Notes: a model not told the origin generated them from the sequence alone. A stretch of 64,000 nt of DNA from Pseudomonas viridiflava (GCF_003702045.1 NZ_RBTP01000042.1:62001-126000), one strand, 5' to 3'; positions 19,693 through 28,955 are shown, counted from the stretch's first letter. Numbers and translations: made by a program.

Positions 19693-19727
19693 TAAGGCAA
19701 TTCCGGTTATTCCTACAGATGCATCCT
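19693..19727 (+). promoter_or_regulatory. Fimbrial upstream element, copy 2
   Basis: TAAGGCAATTCCGG (19693-19706) followed by TTCCT at 19710 and ATCCT at 19723, again with an 8-bp spacer between the last two. It parallels 19037-19077. It lies in the otherwise empty 342-bp gap between the two pilin-like genes, 126 bp before the start of the second. Confidence 0.45.
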
Positions 19728-19853
19728 GCGTCGCGTGTGGTCGTGTCCGTACCGTTAAAGTAATCACACTGACATCGGTTAAAAAGCGCCGGACCTATAG
19801 TGCTGCCGTCCGAGTATGGGCACACACGAAATAACACAAGGAAGGTCGTTAGC

Positions 19854-20438
19854 ATGAAAAAGCTTTCTCTGACATTGGCAGTCTTGGGCGCAATCAACCT
19901 CGGCATGGCGCAAACCGCCAATGCCGCAAACAACGGCAAACTGGTCTTCAACGGAACACTGACCAATATCTCTTGCGATGTCGGGCCAGGGACCGGTGTC
20001 AGCGCCGGCACCAACCCAGGTGAGATTAATGTGGATCTTGGAAACGTTTCCTTTTCAGACATCGGTCTTTCCACCGAGACTCGCTATGAAACGGCGACGC
20101 CTATTCAGCTGCTGGTCAACTGCAGTGCAGGCGCTGATCAGTACAACATGGTGAAGATGCGCTTCACTGCTCGTAACGGCAGCGGGCTGGACAATAACGA
20201 CTCCAAACTACTGCGCACGACAGGCGCCGCCGATGGCGTCGGTATCGGTCTGTTGAATGCTTCCAGTGTTCTGATGGACCTGAGCGGCAGCGAGACAATC
20301 GACACCACACTCGTCAAAGACAGTACCGAGGGTGCTACGGCGGAAATCAACTTTGGCGCGGTGTACGTGCTCAATGGTACGCCCACCAATCCAGGCAATG
20401 CCGACGGCTTCATGCCGTTCGTGATGGATTACGAGTAA
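19854..20438 (+). CDS. Fimbrial major subunit-like protein
   Basis: Exported pilin-like protein of 194 residues. Signal peptide MKKLSLTLAVLGAINLGMAQTANA is followed by GKLVFNGTLTNISCDV, the strand/cysteine pattern of chaperone-usher pilins, and a second cysteine in LLVNCSAGAD. It ends in GFMPFVMDYE, with the aromatic penultimate residue expected for chaperone recognition. GGAAGG lies 8 bp before the ATG; a frame extension to 19800 is not supported. Likely the main pilus rod subunit. Confidence 0.82.
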   Translation: MKKLSLTLAVLGAINLGMAQTANAANNGKLVFNGTLTNISCDVGPGTGVSAGTNPGEINVDLGNVSFSDIGLSTETRYETATPIQLLVNCSAGADQYNMVKMRFTARNGSGLDNNDSKLLRTTGAADGVGIGLLNASSVLMDLSGSETIDTTLVKDSTEGATAEINFGAVYVLNGTPTNPGNADGFMPFVMDYE

Positions 20439-20444
20439 CGGCCT

Positions 20445-20471
20445 GGCAGGGCGGGTTTGACTCGCCCTGCC
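20445..20471 (+). terminator. Hairpin between major pilin and chaperone genes
   Basis: Perfect 9-bp stem GGCAGGGCG / CGCCCTGCC, loop of 9 nt, no T-run. In fimbrial operons such hairpins commonly stabilise the pilin mRNA or attenuate readthrough, which would keep pilin above chaperone and usher levels. Confidence 0.6.
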
Positions 20472-20500
20472 TCAAGCCTGACCAGAGGCGAGCATTCATT

Positions 20501-21256
20501 ATGCGTTTCGACTTTTTACGTTGCATTGCATTTGTCGCGATGGGGCTTGGCGTGCCGCCCGTTCAGGCGGGCATCGTGCTGAACACCACGCGTGTCATTT
20601 ATCAGGGAGCCGACAAGGAGGCCAGTCTTGGGGTCCAGAACAGCGGAAGCGGTGAGATTCTGTTGCAGTCATGGCTTGAGGCACCGGACGCCGCAACCCC
20701 TGACACTGCGCAGAAAAAGACTGGCCTGCCTTTTATCGTGACTCCCGCCCTGGCCCGAATGTCAGGCGGCGGCAGACAATTGCTACGCATCATTCATTCG
20801 GGCACCGGCCTGCCCGCCGACCGGGAGTCAGTGCTCTGGCTCAATGTTCAGGAGATACCGCAGACCGCCGCAGAGAACACCTTGCAGATCGCGATTCGGC
20901 AACGGATCAAAGTCTTCTTTCGACCGCAGGGGCTTGAGGGTGATGCGTTGCAAGCACCCGAAAAGCTGCGCTGGACCTGGGGCGGCGGTGATGTGTTGAA
21001 CGTCGAGAACCCCGGCCCATACCACGTTTCAATGCTCCGGGTTTCGGCCCGCCAGAGCGGCACTGAACGGGTCAGTCTGGACCGCCAGATGCTCGCACCG
21101 CACCAGCGTCTGAGCCTTCCCTTGCTGCGCAAAGGCAATGCCGGACCCCTGGAATTGAGCTTTCTGAGTATCAATGACTTTGGCGGTCAGGTGCCTTATC
21201 AGGCCCGCTTGAATGAGGGTGTGGCCGTCTACGCAAGCAAGGCTTCCACTCGATAG
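20501..21256 (+). CDS. Periplasmic pilus assembly chaperone 1 (PapD family)
   Basis: Holds pilin subunits in the periplasm by donor-strand complementation. The 251-residue product has a signal peptide ending near QAG, then GIVLNTTRVIYQGADKEASLGVQN, the N-terminal strand with the conserved arginine, and RQRIKVFFRP with the conserved lysine of the cleft; a second immunoglobulin-like domain follows. First of two chaperones flanking the usher. Confidence 0.9.
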   Translation: MRFDFLRCIAFVAMGLGVPPVQAGIVLNTTRVIYQGADKEASLGVQNSGSGEILLQSWLEAPDAATPDTAQKKTGLPFIVTPALARMSGGGRQLLRIIHSGTGLPADRESVLWLNVQEIPQTAAENTLQIAIRQRIKVFFRPQGLEGDALQAPEKLRWTWGGGDVLNVENPGPYHVSMLRVSARQSGTERVSLDRQMLAPHQRLSLPLLRKGNAGPLELSFLSINDFGGQVPYQARLNEGVAVYASKASTR

Positions 21257-21399
21257 CGTTGTTTCCCCGAAATCCGTTTATGAAAGGCAGCCATCGAATG
21301 CGTCCCCAAGGGCCCGGTCACGACGAAGGTCCAGTCGCCGTGTGCCCGCGCGGAGCATGCGAGGTGTGCGATATAACCGAAGTAGAGTGAAGATCGCTA

Positions 21400-23976
21400 A
21401 TGGAATGGCATAAAAAAGATAATAAAGGCGTCATTGCACGACACGTTCGCCCGCATGCGGGGCGTGGGTCAACGCGTCATGCAGTTCGCATGTACTGGCG
21501 TTATCCGGTGGGTTTCAGTCTGGTGCTGACTTTTTCCGGCACTGTGTTTTCGGCACCCTCAAGTGATGCCGGTACAGCGGGCTCGGTTAGATTCAATACC
21601 GCTTTTATCCAGGGCAGTGATCAGCCGCCCGACCTCAAAGAGTTTTTGCGCGCCAACAGCATCCTGCCGGGGACCTATCGAGTCGATATCTTCGTCAACC
21701 GTGTCCTGAGTGGCCGACGCGATATCGAATTTTCGAAGAACCGCCGCTCCGGGCTGATCGAGCCTTGCCTGACGGTGGAGATACTGCAGAATCTGGGCCT
21801 GGACCCTGCGCGTTTACCGGCGATGGGAGCGCAGGATGCGTGTTTCGATCTGCCGACGGCCGTTGAGTTTGCCCGTGTCGACTACAACCCCAACGCATTG
21901 CGGCTGACCATCAGTGTTCCCCAGGCCGTGATGGCGCGCAGTGCCAGAGGCTATGTGTCGCCGCAATTATGGGATGAAGGGGAAACGGCGGCCTTCGTCA
22001 ATTACGCGTTCAACGGCTCCAGACGGCGCAACCGTGAGATCGACAACGATCACTATTATCTGGGGCTGCGCAACGGTCTGAATCTGGGCGCCTGGCGGCT
22101 GCGCAATGAGTCTTCACTGGTCAGCGGCACCGATCGGTCATGGCGATTTCGCAGCAATCGAACCTTCGCTCAGCGCGACATCACTGCGTTGAAAAGCCAG
22201 TTGACGCTGGGTGAGACGTACACCGATTCGCAGGTGTTCGACAGTATCAGGTTCCGAGGGGCCACCCTGGCTTCCGATGACGCCATGCTGCCTGACAGTG
22301 AGCGCACCTACACCCCTGTCATTCGTGGCACTGCCGAAACCAACGCCACCGTCGAAGTTCGCCAGAACGGCTTTCTGCTCTACAGCGGCACGGTTTCTCC
22401 GGGTCCTTTCGAACTATCCGACATCTACCCCAGCGGCTCGAACGGCGATCTTTCAGTCACTGTCATCGAAGCTGACGGGCGTCAGCGTACGTTCGTTCAA
22501 GCCTACGCCTCTTTACCGATCATGGTTCCGGCCGGAGCCCTGCGCTACAGCGTGGCGGCAGGCCGGGTCGACAGTGAAGGGCAGAGCGCGCCGACGTTCA
22601 CCAGTGCCGCGCTGATCTACGGGCTCACCGAACAGGTCACCGGGTTCGGTGGCCTGCAGCTTGCCGACACCTATCAGGCTGCGAATGTGGGGGCGGGGGT
22701 CAATACCGGTCTGGGCGCCGTCTCGCTGGATGTGACCCATTCTGTCAGCCGACAGGATGAGCAAGCGCTTGCAGGGCAAAGTGTGAGGGTTCGTTACGCC
22801 AATACGCTGAATGTTACTCATACCACCCTGGCCGTGGCAGGTTATCGGTATTCCACCGAGCGATACCGCACGCTTGCTCAGCATGTAAGCGAGACGGATA
22901 ACGTCGCGGGGATGCTGGCAGGCACGTTTTCAGGCGGGCAGCCTAAGGACCGGATCGAAGTCAACGTCACACAGGTGCTGCCTGCCCGTAGCGCGTCCCT
23001 GAGCCTGACTGCCTCTGAACAGCGTTACTGGAATCTGCCCGGCAAGACCCGTCAACTGTATTTGTCTTACAACGCGGCTTGGCACTCGGTGAACTACAGC
23101 CTCTCCATCGAGCGCAACGAAACCTTCGGGCGAACGGGTGAAGCGACACCCGACAATCGTATCGCGCTCAGCGTAACGGTCCCGCTGGGCTCAAGCTCTG
23201 GCGCCTCGCGGCTGTCCTTCAATGGCATACGTGACAGCAGCGGCCAATACACCTTGCAGGCAGGCCTCAATGGACAGGTGCTGGATGACCGAGACACGTT
23301 CTATTCGGTACAAAGCGGACACGACAGCAGCTCCGTAAGCTTCGGCGCCGCCAAGATCAACACCACAACCCCCTACGGACGTTTTGAAGCGGGCTACAGC
23401 CAGGGCCGCGACTATGACGCGGCGACCCTTGCCGCCGCCGGATCATGGGTGGCGCACGCGGGCGGCCTCAATCCGGGACAGTCTTTGGGCGAGACGTTCG
23501 CGCTGGTGCATGTGCCCGACGTCAGCGGGGCGCGGCTGAAATCATTCAGCAATGTGGCGACCGCAGGCAATGGCTATGCGGTGTTGCCGTATGCGCAGCC
23601 TTATCGCACCAACTGGGTCAGCCTGGACACGCGACAACTGGGCGCTGACATCGACCTCGACGGCGCGATCACCCAGATCGTGCCGAGGCGTGGGGCCATC
23701 CCGCTGGTGCGCTTTGCTGCGGCGGTCGGCAGGCGCGTGCAGTTCGAACTGGTGCGTGCCGATGGCAGCGCAATACCCTTGGGGGCCAGTGTTCAAGACC
23801 GCCAGGGCAGGGCGCTTGCAGTGGTGGATCCCAACAGTCAGGCGTTGGTACTCAGTGAGCGCGACACCGGAGTTTTGCAGGTGCGTTGGTCCGATCAGCG
23901 ATGTGAGGCGCCGTTCACTCTGCCACCCAAGGATCCGGCACGAGCTTACGAACAGCTCAGGGTGATCTGCCGATGA
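21400..23976 (+). CDS. Fimbrial outer-membrane usher protein
   Basis: Outer-membrane assembly platform for the pilus, 858 residues. A signal-like segment (about 32-51, ending VFSAPS) precedes the N-terminal domain VRFNTAFIQGSDQPPDLKEF; the long beta-barrel with plug (including SDIYPSGSNGDLSVTVIEADG) and C-terminal domains ending in CEAPFTLPPKDPARAYEQLRVIC complete the family plan. The ATG at 21400 is the earliest; ATG at 21490 (MYWRYPV) would give a more normal signal peptide and is an alternative. Its stop overlaps the next chaperone start. Confidence 0.9.
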   Translation: MEWHKKDNKGVIARHVRPHAGRGSTRHAVRMYWRYPVGFSLVLTFSGTVFSAPSSDAGTAGSVRFNTAFIQGSDQPPDLKEFLRANSILPGTYRVDIFVNRVLSGRRDIEFSKNRRSGLIEPCLTVEILQNLGLDPARLPAMGAQDACFDLPTAVEFARVDYNPNALRLTISVPQAVMARSARGYVSPQLWDEGETAAFVNYAFNGSRRRNREIDNDHYYLGLRNGLNLGAWRLRNESSLVSGTDRSWRFRSNRTFAQRDITALKSQLTLGETYTDSQVFDSIRFRGATLASDDAMLPDSERTYTPVIRGTAETNATVEVRQNGFLLYSGTVSPGPFELSDIYPSGSNGDLSVTVIEADGRQRTFVQAYASLPIMVPAGALRYSVAAGRVDSEGQSAPTFTSAALIYGLTEQVTGFGGLQLADTYQAANVGAGVNTGLGAVSLDVTHSVSRQDEQALAGQSVRVRYANTLNVTHTTLAVAGYRYSTERYRTLAQHVSETDNVAGMLAGTFSGGQPKDRIEVNVTQVLPARSASLSLTASEQRYWNLPGKTRQLYLSYNAAWHSVNYSLSIERNETFGRTGEATPDNRIALSVTVPLGSSSGASRLSFNGIRDSSGQYTLQAGLNGQVLDDRDTFYSVQSGHDSSSVSFGAAKINTTTPYGRFEAGYSQGRDYDAATLAAAGSWVAHAGGLNPGQSLGETFALVHVPDVSGARLKSFSNVATAGNGYAVLPYAQPYRTNWVSLDTRQLGADIDLDGAITQIVPRRGAIPLVRFAAAVGRRVQFELVRADGSAIPLGASVQDRQGRALAVVDPNSQALVLSERDTGVLQVRWSDQRCEAPFTLPPKDPARAYEQLRVICR

Positions 23977-24758
23977 TCAGGGTGATGGGCTGGCAGAGCG
24001 CCGTGATGCTTGGGCTGCTACTTGTGGTCAGTGCTCAGGCTCAGGGTGCGCTTTCGCTGGCGGGGACGCGGCTGATTTTCGATGGACAATACCGAGAAGC
24101 CAGCCTTGAGGTACGTAACCGGGGTGGCAGCGACGTGCTGGTTCAGGCCTGGCTCAGCGATCCCGGTGATGATGACGCTACACCTTTGCCACAACGTCGG
24201 CCCGTGCCCTTTGTGGTCACTCCGCCGTTGTCCCGCCTGACAGGGGGGGCAAGACAAATCGTTCGGGTGTTGTATCAGGGGGCAGGGATGGCAAGCGATC
24301 GTGAATCGCTGCTGCATTTGTACGTGCTTGAAGTCCCCCAACGCCGGACGGGTGTTCGTCAGGTCAACATCGCCCTGCGTAGACGCATCAACCTGTTCTA
24401 TCGGCCGGTCGGGTTGGCAGGCGATCCGGCTGACACCGCCGGGCAATTGGTCTGGTCGATAGCTGCGGATGTGCGTGGGAACATGATGCTGCATGTCAGC
24501 AATCCGACGGTTTATCACGCGGCGCTTGAAACCCTCGTTCTGGACGGTGAGCCGATCAGTGACGACGCGTTGCTGCCCCCGGGAGGTCAGCTCGACTTTC
24601 GATTACCCGCCAGCAAGCGGCTACTCACTGAACAGCGCCTGAAGTTCAGGGCGCTGACCGACTATGGCGGCCAGCGCAGCTTCTGCACGCGTTTGAACGG
24701 GCAGGCGTCTTCAAGCGCTGACCTGTTGGATAACACTTCCCCTCAGGATGAATGCTGA
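23973..24758 (+). CDS. Periplasmic pilus assembly chaperone 2 (PapD family)
   Basis: Second chaperone, 261 residues, with signal peptide, LSLAGTRLIFDGQYREASLEVRN and LRRRINLFYRP, the conserved Arg and Lys segments of the subunit cleft. It overlaps the usher by 4 bp (ATGA). Differences from chaperone 1 and its position next to the tip gene suggest it serves the tip protein, but that is inference. The C-terminal tail past the second domain (SSSADLLDNTSPQDEC) is unusually long. Confidence 0.88.
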   Translation: MIRVMGWQSAVMLGLLLVVSAQAQGALSLAGTRLIFDGQYREASLEVRNRGGSDVLVQAWLSDPGDDDATPLPQRRPVPFVVTPPLSRLTGGARQIVRVLYQGAGMASDRESLLHLYVLEVPQRRTGVRQVNIALRRRINLFYRPVGLAGDPADTAGQLVWSIAADVRGNMMLHVSNPTVYHAALETLVLDGEPISDDALLPPGGQLDFRLPASKRLLTEQRLKFRALTDYGGQRSFCTRLNGQASSSADLLDNTSPQDEC

Positions 24759-24759
24759 T

Positions 24760-25761
24760 ATGAAAGATGGAGCTCTACGACGCGGGTTGCGATCCGTTGC
24801 GCTGTTGATACTGTTGACCCCGACGCCGGTTTTTGCGCTTGTCTGCAAGGCCCAGGGAACCGGCGAAACTGTTATTAGGGGACAGATGAGCAGTTCCGTC
24901 GCGATACCTGCATCGGTGGCAGACAGCGAGGTGGTATGGCGTTCCGAGCCGCTGGACATTCGGGTCGATTGTTTCAAGAACGGCCAGCAGGCACTTCAGG
25001 AAGAGGTCTTCGTCTATCTGAACCCCGACAATCTCATGATCGGGCAAGGCATTCGTGCCGGCCTTGCGCTTAACGGTGTCGATTACGTGCAAAGCGGCGG
25101 GCGTATCGCCACCGGTCAGTATGTGCCGGCCTGCCATGAGGGCGATGCGAATATCGATCAGTGTCCCAAGACCAGTTTCAACCTGCGGTTTTCTGTTTTC
25201 ATTCAGAAATTCGGCCAGACGCCGCCTTCCGGGGTCGCCAGCACGCTGCTCGACTATCGCTTCTTTCAGCTTGATGGCGCGGGGCAGCAACCGATACCGG
25301 GCCGCAGCCTGGGCTATATGATCGACAACCTGACCGGCCTGCGTTTCGTAGCCTGCGACGCCGAACTGCAAGTGGTGCCGGAAACGGTAGAGTTCGGCGA
25401 ACTTCCCATCCAGAAAGTCGCTGTTGGCAGGGTGTTCGCCACGCAGCCGTTTTCACTGGTCGCCAGTCGCGCCTGCGATTCGCCTTTCAGTATCAATGCC
25501 CGTTTTCGACCGGTGGGCGGTAGCGTCTCAGGCGCTGGAGATTTACTGATTCCTGCTACCAACGCTTCGGTGGGCATCCGTATCGCGAGTGCGGTGAACG
25601 GCAATGCGTTGCGCTACAACGAACCGTTCCATCTGGCCGAACTGCTGGGCGAAACCCATGCCTCTCAGGCGGACTTCAATGCCGAGCTGGTGTGGAATAC
25701 CACGCGGCCCAACGTTGGCCCTTTCGATGCCGAGGTGATGGTGGATTTGTTCTATAAGTAA
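24760..25761 (+). CDS. Fimbrial tip adhesin-like protein
   Basis: Exported protein of about 333 residues with signal peptide MKDGALRRGLRSVALLILLTPTPVFA. It carries two cysteine-containing domains: an N-terminal one (about 25-185, possible receptor binding) and a C-terminal pilin-like domain ending in FDAEVMVDLFYK with the usual aromatic penultimate residue. The start at 24760 is preferred since AGGA is 11 bp upstream; an ATG at 24748 is in frame and would overlap the chaperone gene. Last gene of the fimbrial operon. Confidence 0.8.
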   Translation: MKDGALRRGLRSVALLILLTPTPVFALVCKAQGTGETVIRGQMSSSVAIPASVADSEVVWRSEPLDIRVDCFKNGQQALQEEVFVYLNPDNLMIGQGIRAGLALNGVDYVQSGGRIATGQYVPACHEGDANIDQCPKTSFNLRFSVFIQKFGQTPPSGVASTLLDYRFFQLDGAGQQPIPGRSLGYMIDNLTGLRFVACDAELQVVPETVEFGELPIQKVAVGRVFATQPFSLVASRACDSPFSINARFRPVGGSVSGAGDLLIPATNASVGIRIASAVNGNALRYNEPFHLAELLGETHASQADFNAELVWNTTRPNVGPFDAEVMVDLFYK

Positions 25762-25854
25762 TGGCGACGGGAGGCTCGGGCGGGCGGCCGATGATTGCTG
25801 TATGCTGCGCGACCGCGGGCGTTTGCCCGGCCATTTCGACTTTCTGGTGCCATC

Positions 25855-26085
25855 ATGACCACCCCTGAACAACCTTCTGTTCAAGAAGCCGCAACCGACT
25901 CCGTAGACACCACCGATAAGAAGGCTGCGATTGCACCGTTCAGCTTTCCGTTCAAACCGTCGGAGTTTGCGCAGGCCAAGAAAGACAAGGATCAGGCCTG
26001 GTATCAGAAATCGAACACGTCCGGGCACCACAAAACGCCGGGTGTCGCACCGTCAGGCACCCGCCGCTCGATGGGCAAGCGCTGA
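25855..26085 (+). CDS. Small conserved hypothetical protein
   Basis: A 76-residue hydrophilic protein, acidic and Thr/Pro-rich at the N-terminus and basic at the C-terminus (HHKTPGVAPSGTRRSMGKR). Not secreted and no domain recognised. The start at 25855 (MTTPEQPS) fits the codon pattern; the open frame back to 25795 is arginine-rich shadow. It stands between the fimbrial operon and a convergent gene. Confidence 0.6.
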   Translation: MTTPEQPSVQEAATDSVDTTDKKAAIAPFSFPFKPSEFAQAKKDKDQAWYQKSNTSGHHKTPGVAPSGTRRSMGKR

Positions 26086-26109
26086 GCTGGTTGTCTCGCG
26101 CTAACCGTT

Positions 26110-26862
26110 TCAGGCCGCCTGCAGCGGTATGAACAGGTAGGAAACGGGTTCACGAATCGTGACCTCGGCACCTGCGGCCTGAAGCGTGTCGATGACCGTC
26201 TGTCCGGCCACGTGAAACTCCCAATCTGCCGCTCCATACCCATCGGTCCCGCTGTCGGCAAGCTGCTCGATGGCTGCGGCGAAGGCGGCCATGTCGGGCA
26301 GATAAGCCACAAAACCATTGCCTTTGAGGGCGGTGGTACGAATGCCAAGCGTCTGGCAGATCGATTGTTTGGCTTTGATCTCGTCCCGGTCGGCCTGGCG
26401 AGACTGTTCGATCAGCGCCATCAATTGCGTGTCTACCAGTTTGTTGCCGACGATCAGGTCCGGGCCTTGCTCCCATGACTCTGGCGGACAACCCTTGGTT
26501 TCGGGGCGCAACGGAATGTGGGGGTTGATCTCCATTGGGTAAATGCGGCACACCAATGGACGGCGCTCATAGATGCGGCAGAGGTTCTCTTCGTCAAGAT
26601 TCCGGCAGCGGCCTACGTTGTAAGCCGCGAACGTAATGGCGACGTACGCTGTGGTTTGCCCGCAGTTGACCTCGGTCGAACGGCGTGTCGCGTGGGTCAA
26701 TTGGGCTTCGGGTACGCCATAACCGTTACTGAGAAACGCCTCGGTCAGGACAATCACCGTACCGCCGTCCGCCGCCCACTGCGCGGCCTCGTCAAGGGTG
26801 AGCGGAACATGGTGATCGGTGCAGCAACCGCCGCAGCCTGTGCAGGAAAACTGGGTGTTCAT
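26110..26862 (-). CDS. YkgJ-family cysteine-cluster protein
   Basis: A 250-residue cytoplasmic protein with the YkgJ/Fliw-like cysteine pattern CTGCGGCC at residues 7-14 and CRIYERRPLVCRIYP, which may bind zinc or an iron-sulphur cluster; function unknown. The start at 26862 (MNTQFSC) puts the first cysteine cluster at the N-terminus as in the family; the frame stays open to 27036 without similarity. Confidence 0.8.
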   Translation of the reverse strand: MNTQFSCTGCGGCCTDHHVPLTLDEAAQWAADGGTVIVLTEAFLSNGYGVPEAQLTHATRRSTEVNCGQTTAYVAITFAAYNVGRCRNLDEENLCRIYERRPLVCRIYPMEINPHIPLRPETKGCPPESWEQGPDLIVGNKLVDTQLMALIEQSRQADRDEIKAKQSICQTLGIRTTALKGNGFVAYLPDMAAFAAAIEQLADSGTDGYGAADWEFHVAGQTVIDTLQAAGAEVTIREPVSYLFIPLQAA

Positions 26863-26960
26863 CGTGTCGGTAGGCCCGTGCGTGACTGATGCCGGTCGTG
26901 ACAGAAATTCAGTGGTCGACCGGCTGGTCACGTACAGGAAGCAAGTTGTGCGCCACTGCG

Positions 26961-27290
26961 CTATTTGGCGCCAGCGGCGTCGATGCTGTCCCACTCGGTC
27001 ACACTGGCCTGCCTGCTTTTGCGGTTGTAGAGACACAGCTCGGTGCCAGTGCGATTGTTCATGTGTTTTTGCGGGTAACGTCCACGCAGCAACAAGGCGC
27101 TGTAGCCAACCCGGTCATCGAATTGAGCGCTGGTTCCTGCGGCAGTCGTCCCCTTGAGCTGACTGGCCTTGAGGCAGCCAGCGAGCATCGCTTTGTCCAG
27201 TTCGTTCCAGGCCTGCGGGCTGGATGCGTTGGCCTGACCTGCGAGCAATGCCAGCCCTGCCAGCATCAGCATCTTGAGAAGTGTTTTCAT
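26961..27290 (-). CDS. Exported hypothetical protein
   Basis: A 109-residue protein with a clear signal peptide (MKTLLKMLMLAGLALLAGQANA) and two cysteines in the mature part (AGCLKAS and ELCLYN), possibly a disulphide. No family recognised. Single gene between YkgJ and GNAT genes on the same strand. Confidence 0.65.
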   Translation of the reverse strand: MKTLLKMLMLAGLALLAGQANASSPQAWNELDKAMLAGCLKASQLKGTTAAGTSAQFDDRVGYSALLLRGRYPQKHMNNRTGTELCLYNRKSRQASVTEWDSIDAAGAK

Positions 27291-27346
27291 GTCGATCTCC
27301 GTAATCGATGTTTCAGGAGCAACGTTACGGCGCGAATTATGACAGG

Positions 27347-27808
27347 TCAGCTTGCAGTCACAGGCGAGCGACTGACGTAGGACATGTCTGATTTTTCATA
27401 AAGACACCGGGCGATCAGGTTGTTTTCCATGACGTTCAAATCGACCGTGCGTTCACCATGCTGACGCAGGTGGGCAAACAGATGGTTGAGCAGGGCTTTA
27501 CCGATTCCTCGTTGCCGGTAGTCGTCACGAACCGCCAGATCCTTGATGAAGGCGCTGGTCCAGCAGGAGATAAAGCCGACAGCATCCGCATTGACCATTG
27601 CCAGAAAGCACAGCGATCGGTCGAATTCGGGATTGCGTTCAAAGGCTGTCAGCCAGGCAGGGTACTCCGGCACGCTACCCTCTGCGTTCCGATAAGCCTC
27701 GGTCAGCAGGTCGTGTGCCGCCGGGGCCAGATGCGCGGCAAAGGGCACAACGGTGACACCGATTGGCCTCTGTGCTTGAGGGATGAACCCGCCCAAATCC
27801 CTACGCAT
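27347..27808 (-). CDS. GNAT-family N-acetyltransferase
   Basis: Predicted acyl-CoA-dependent acetyltransferase of 153 residues. The acetyl-CoA loop is visible as VRDDYRQRGIGKALLNHLFAHL and the late strand NVMENNLIARCLYEKSD is typical. Substrate unknown. I use the ATG at 27808; the frame is open to an ATG at 27916 that would overlap cheV by 46 bp, so the N-terminus is uncertain. Confidence 0.72.
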   Translation of the reverse strand: MRRDLGGFIPQAQRPIGVTVVPFAAHLAPAAHDLLTEAYRNAEGSVPEYPAWLTAFERNPEFDRSLCFLAMVNADAVGFISCWTSAFIKDLAVRDDYRQRGIGKALLNHLFAHLRQHGERTVDLNVMENNLIARCLYEKSDMSYVSRSPVTAS

Positions 27809-27870
27809 CAACCAGAAGTGACTGGGCGATGCATCGTCAGGACGCGGACGGGCCGCAGGCGGTCTATGGA

Positions 27871-28767
27871 TCAGATACCCTGCGCCACGACCGTACGGGC
27901 GGCCTCTATCAGGCATTTCGTCAGCTCGGGGGACGAGAACTTGGTAAGCACCGCGTTGGCGCCTGCGACCTGGGCTTTTTCACTGTTCATCGCGCTGTCC
28001 AGCGATGTGTGGAGCAGGATGTACAGATCGTGGAAATCAGGCGTATCGCGCAAGGTGCGGGTCAGGGCGTAACCGTCCATCTCCGACATTTCGATATCGG
28101 AAACCACCACGTTGATCTGCGCGGCTGTGCCTTGCAGTTCCAGCAGCACATCGATGGCTTCCTTCGCACTGCGAGCGGTGTGGCAGTTGATCCCCAGGTT
28201 GCGCAGCGTGATGATCGACTGCTGCAACGCGACCTGACTGTCATCGACCACCAGGATACGGGCCTTGGCCAGAACCTCGGCGTCTTCCCTGGCCAGTTCG
28301 GTGGACTGGACGACAATCTGTGCCGGAGCAATACCGTGGATCACCTTCTCGATGTCCAGAACCTGCACCAGGACGCCATCGACCTGAGTGACGCCGGTGA
28401 TGAACGACTTGCTGCTCGACCCATAGGGCGGCGGGCGAATATCGGTGGTCAGGCAGTGGACGATCTTGCTCACGGCCTGCACATGCAGACCTTGCTTGGA
28501 GCGGCTGACGTCGGTGACGATCAGGCAGCCGCCATCCGGATCAGCCAAGGGACGCTCGCCGATGGCCCGGCTCAGGTCAATCACTGACAGCGAAGAACCG
28601 CGCAGCGTGGCGATGCCTTTGACGTGCGGGTGCGATTCAGGCAGATGAGTCAGTGCAGGGCAGGGAATGATCTCGCTGACCTTGAGCAGGTTGATCGCCA
28701 TCAGCTTGCCGCTGCGCAACGTGAAGAGGAGCAGCGAGAGTGAATCTGCTCGGACGTTCTTGGACAT
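27871..28767 (-). CDS. cheV: Chemotaxis protein CheV
   Basis: Coupling protein of 298 residues linking chemoreceptors to the CheA kinase. An N-terminal CheW-like domain (about 1-155, with LLLFTLRSGKLMAINLLKVSEI and HVKGIATLRGSSLSVIDL) is followed by a receiver domain (about 172-298, with ILVVDDSQVAL and phospho-acceptor region VVSDIEMSEMDGYAL). The start at 28767 is supported by AAGG upstream. The 453-bp region before it holds two TA-rich palindromes. Confidence 0.9.
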   Translation of the reverse strand: MSKNVRADSLSLLLFTLRSGKLMAINLLKVSEIIPCPALTHLPESHPHVKGIATLRGSSLSVIDLSRAIGERPLADPDGGCLIVTDVSRSKQGLHVQAVSKIVHCLTTDIRPPPYGSSSKSFITGVTQVDGVLVQVLDIEKVIHGIAPAQIVVQSTELAREDAEVLAKARILVVDDSQVALQQSIITLRNLGINCHTARSAKEAIDVLLELQGTAAQINVVVSDIEMSEMDGYALTRTLRDTPDFHDLYILLHTSLDSAMNSEKAQVAGANAVLTKFSSPELTKCLIEAARTVVAQGI

Positions 28768-28918
28768 ATGGACCTTCTGGCTATAGGTGTTTCGTCGCCT
28801 ACTAGGCGACAAACATCTTTCTCTGACAGGTTATCGACCCGCGACGGTATGGCTTTAGAATTTTTACAGGATAGTGCTTTGCAGGACCAGAATCCGGGGT
28901 GCGGCAAAATACCGCGCC

Positions 28919-28934
28919 CTTCTATATATAGAAG
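28919..28934. repeat. TA-rich palindrome 1
   Basis: CTTCTATATATAGAAG is a perfect 16-bp palindrome. A near-copy lies 37 bp downstream at 28956-28974. It lies in the 453-bp gap between cheV and dsbB, which holds no convincing gene. The location fits an operator or protein-binding site. Confidence 0.6.
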
Positions 28935-28955
28935 AGGTGCGACAAACTGACGCAT

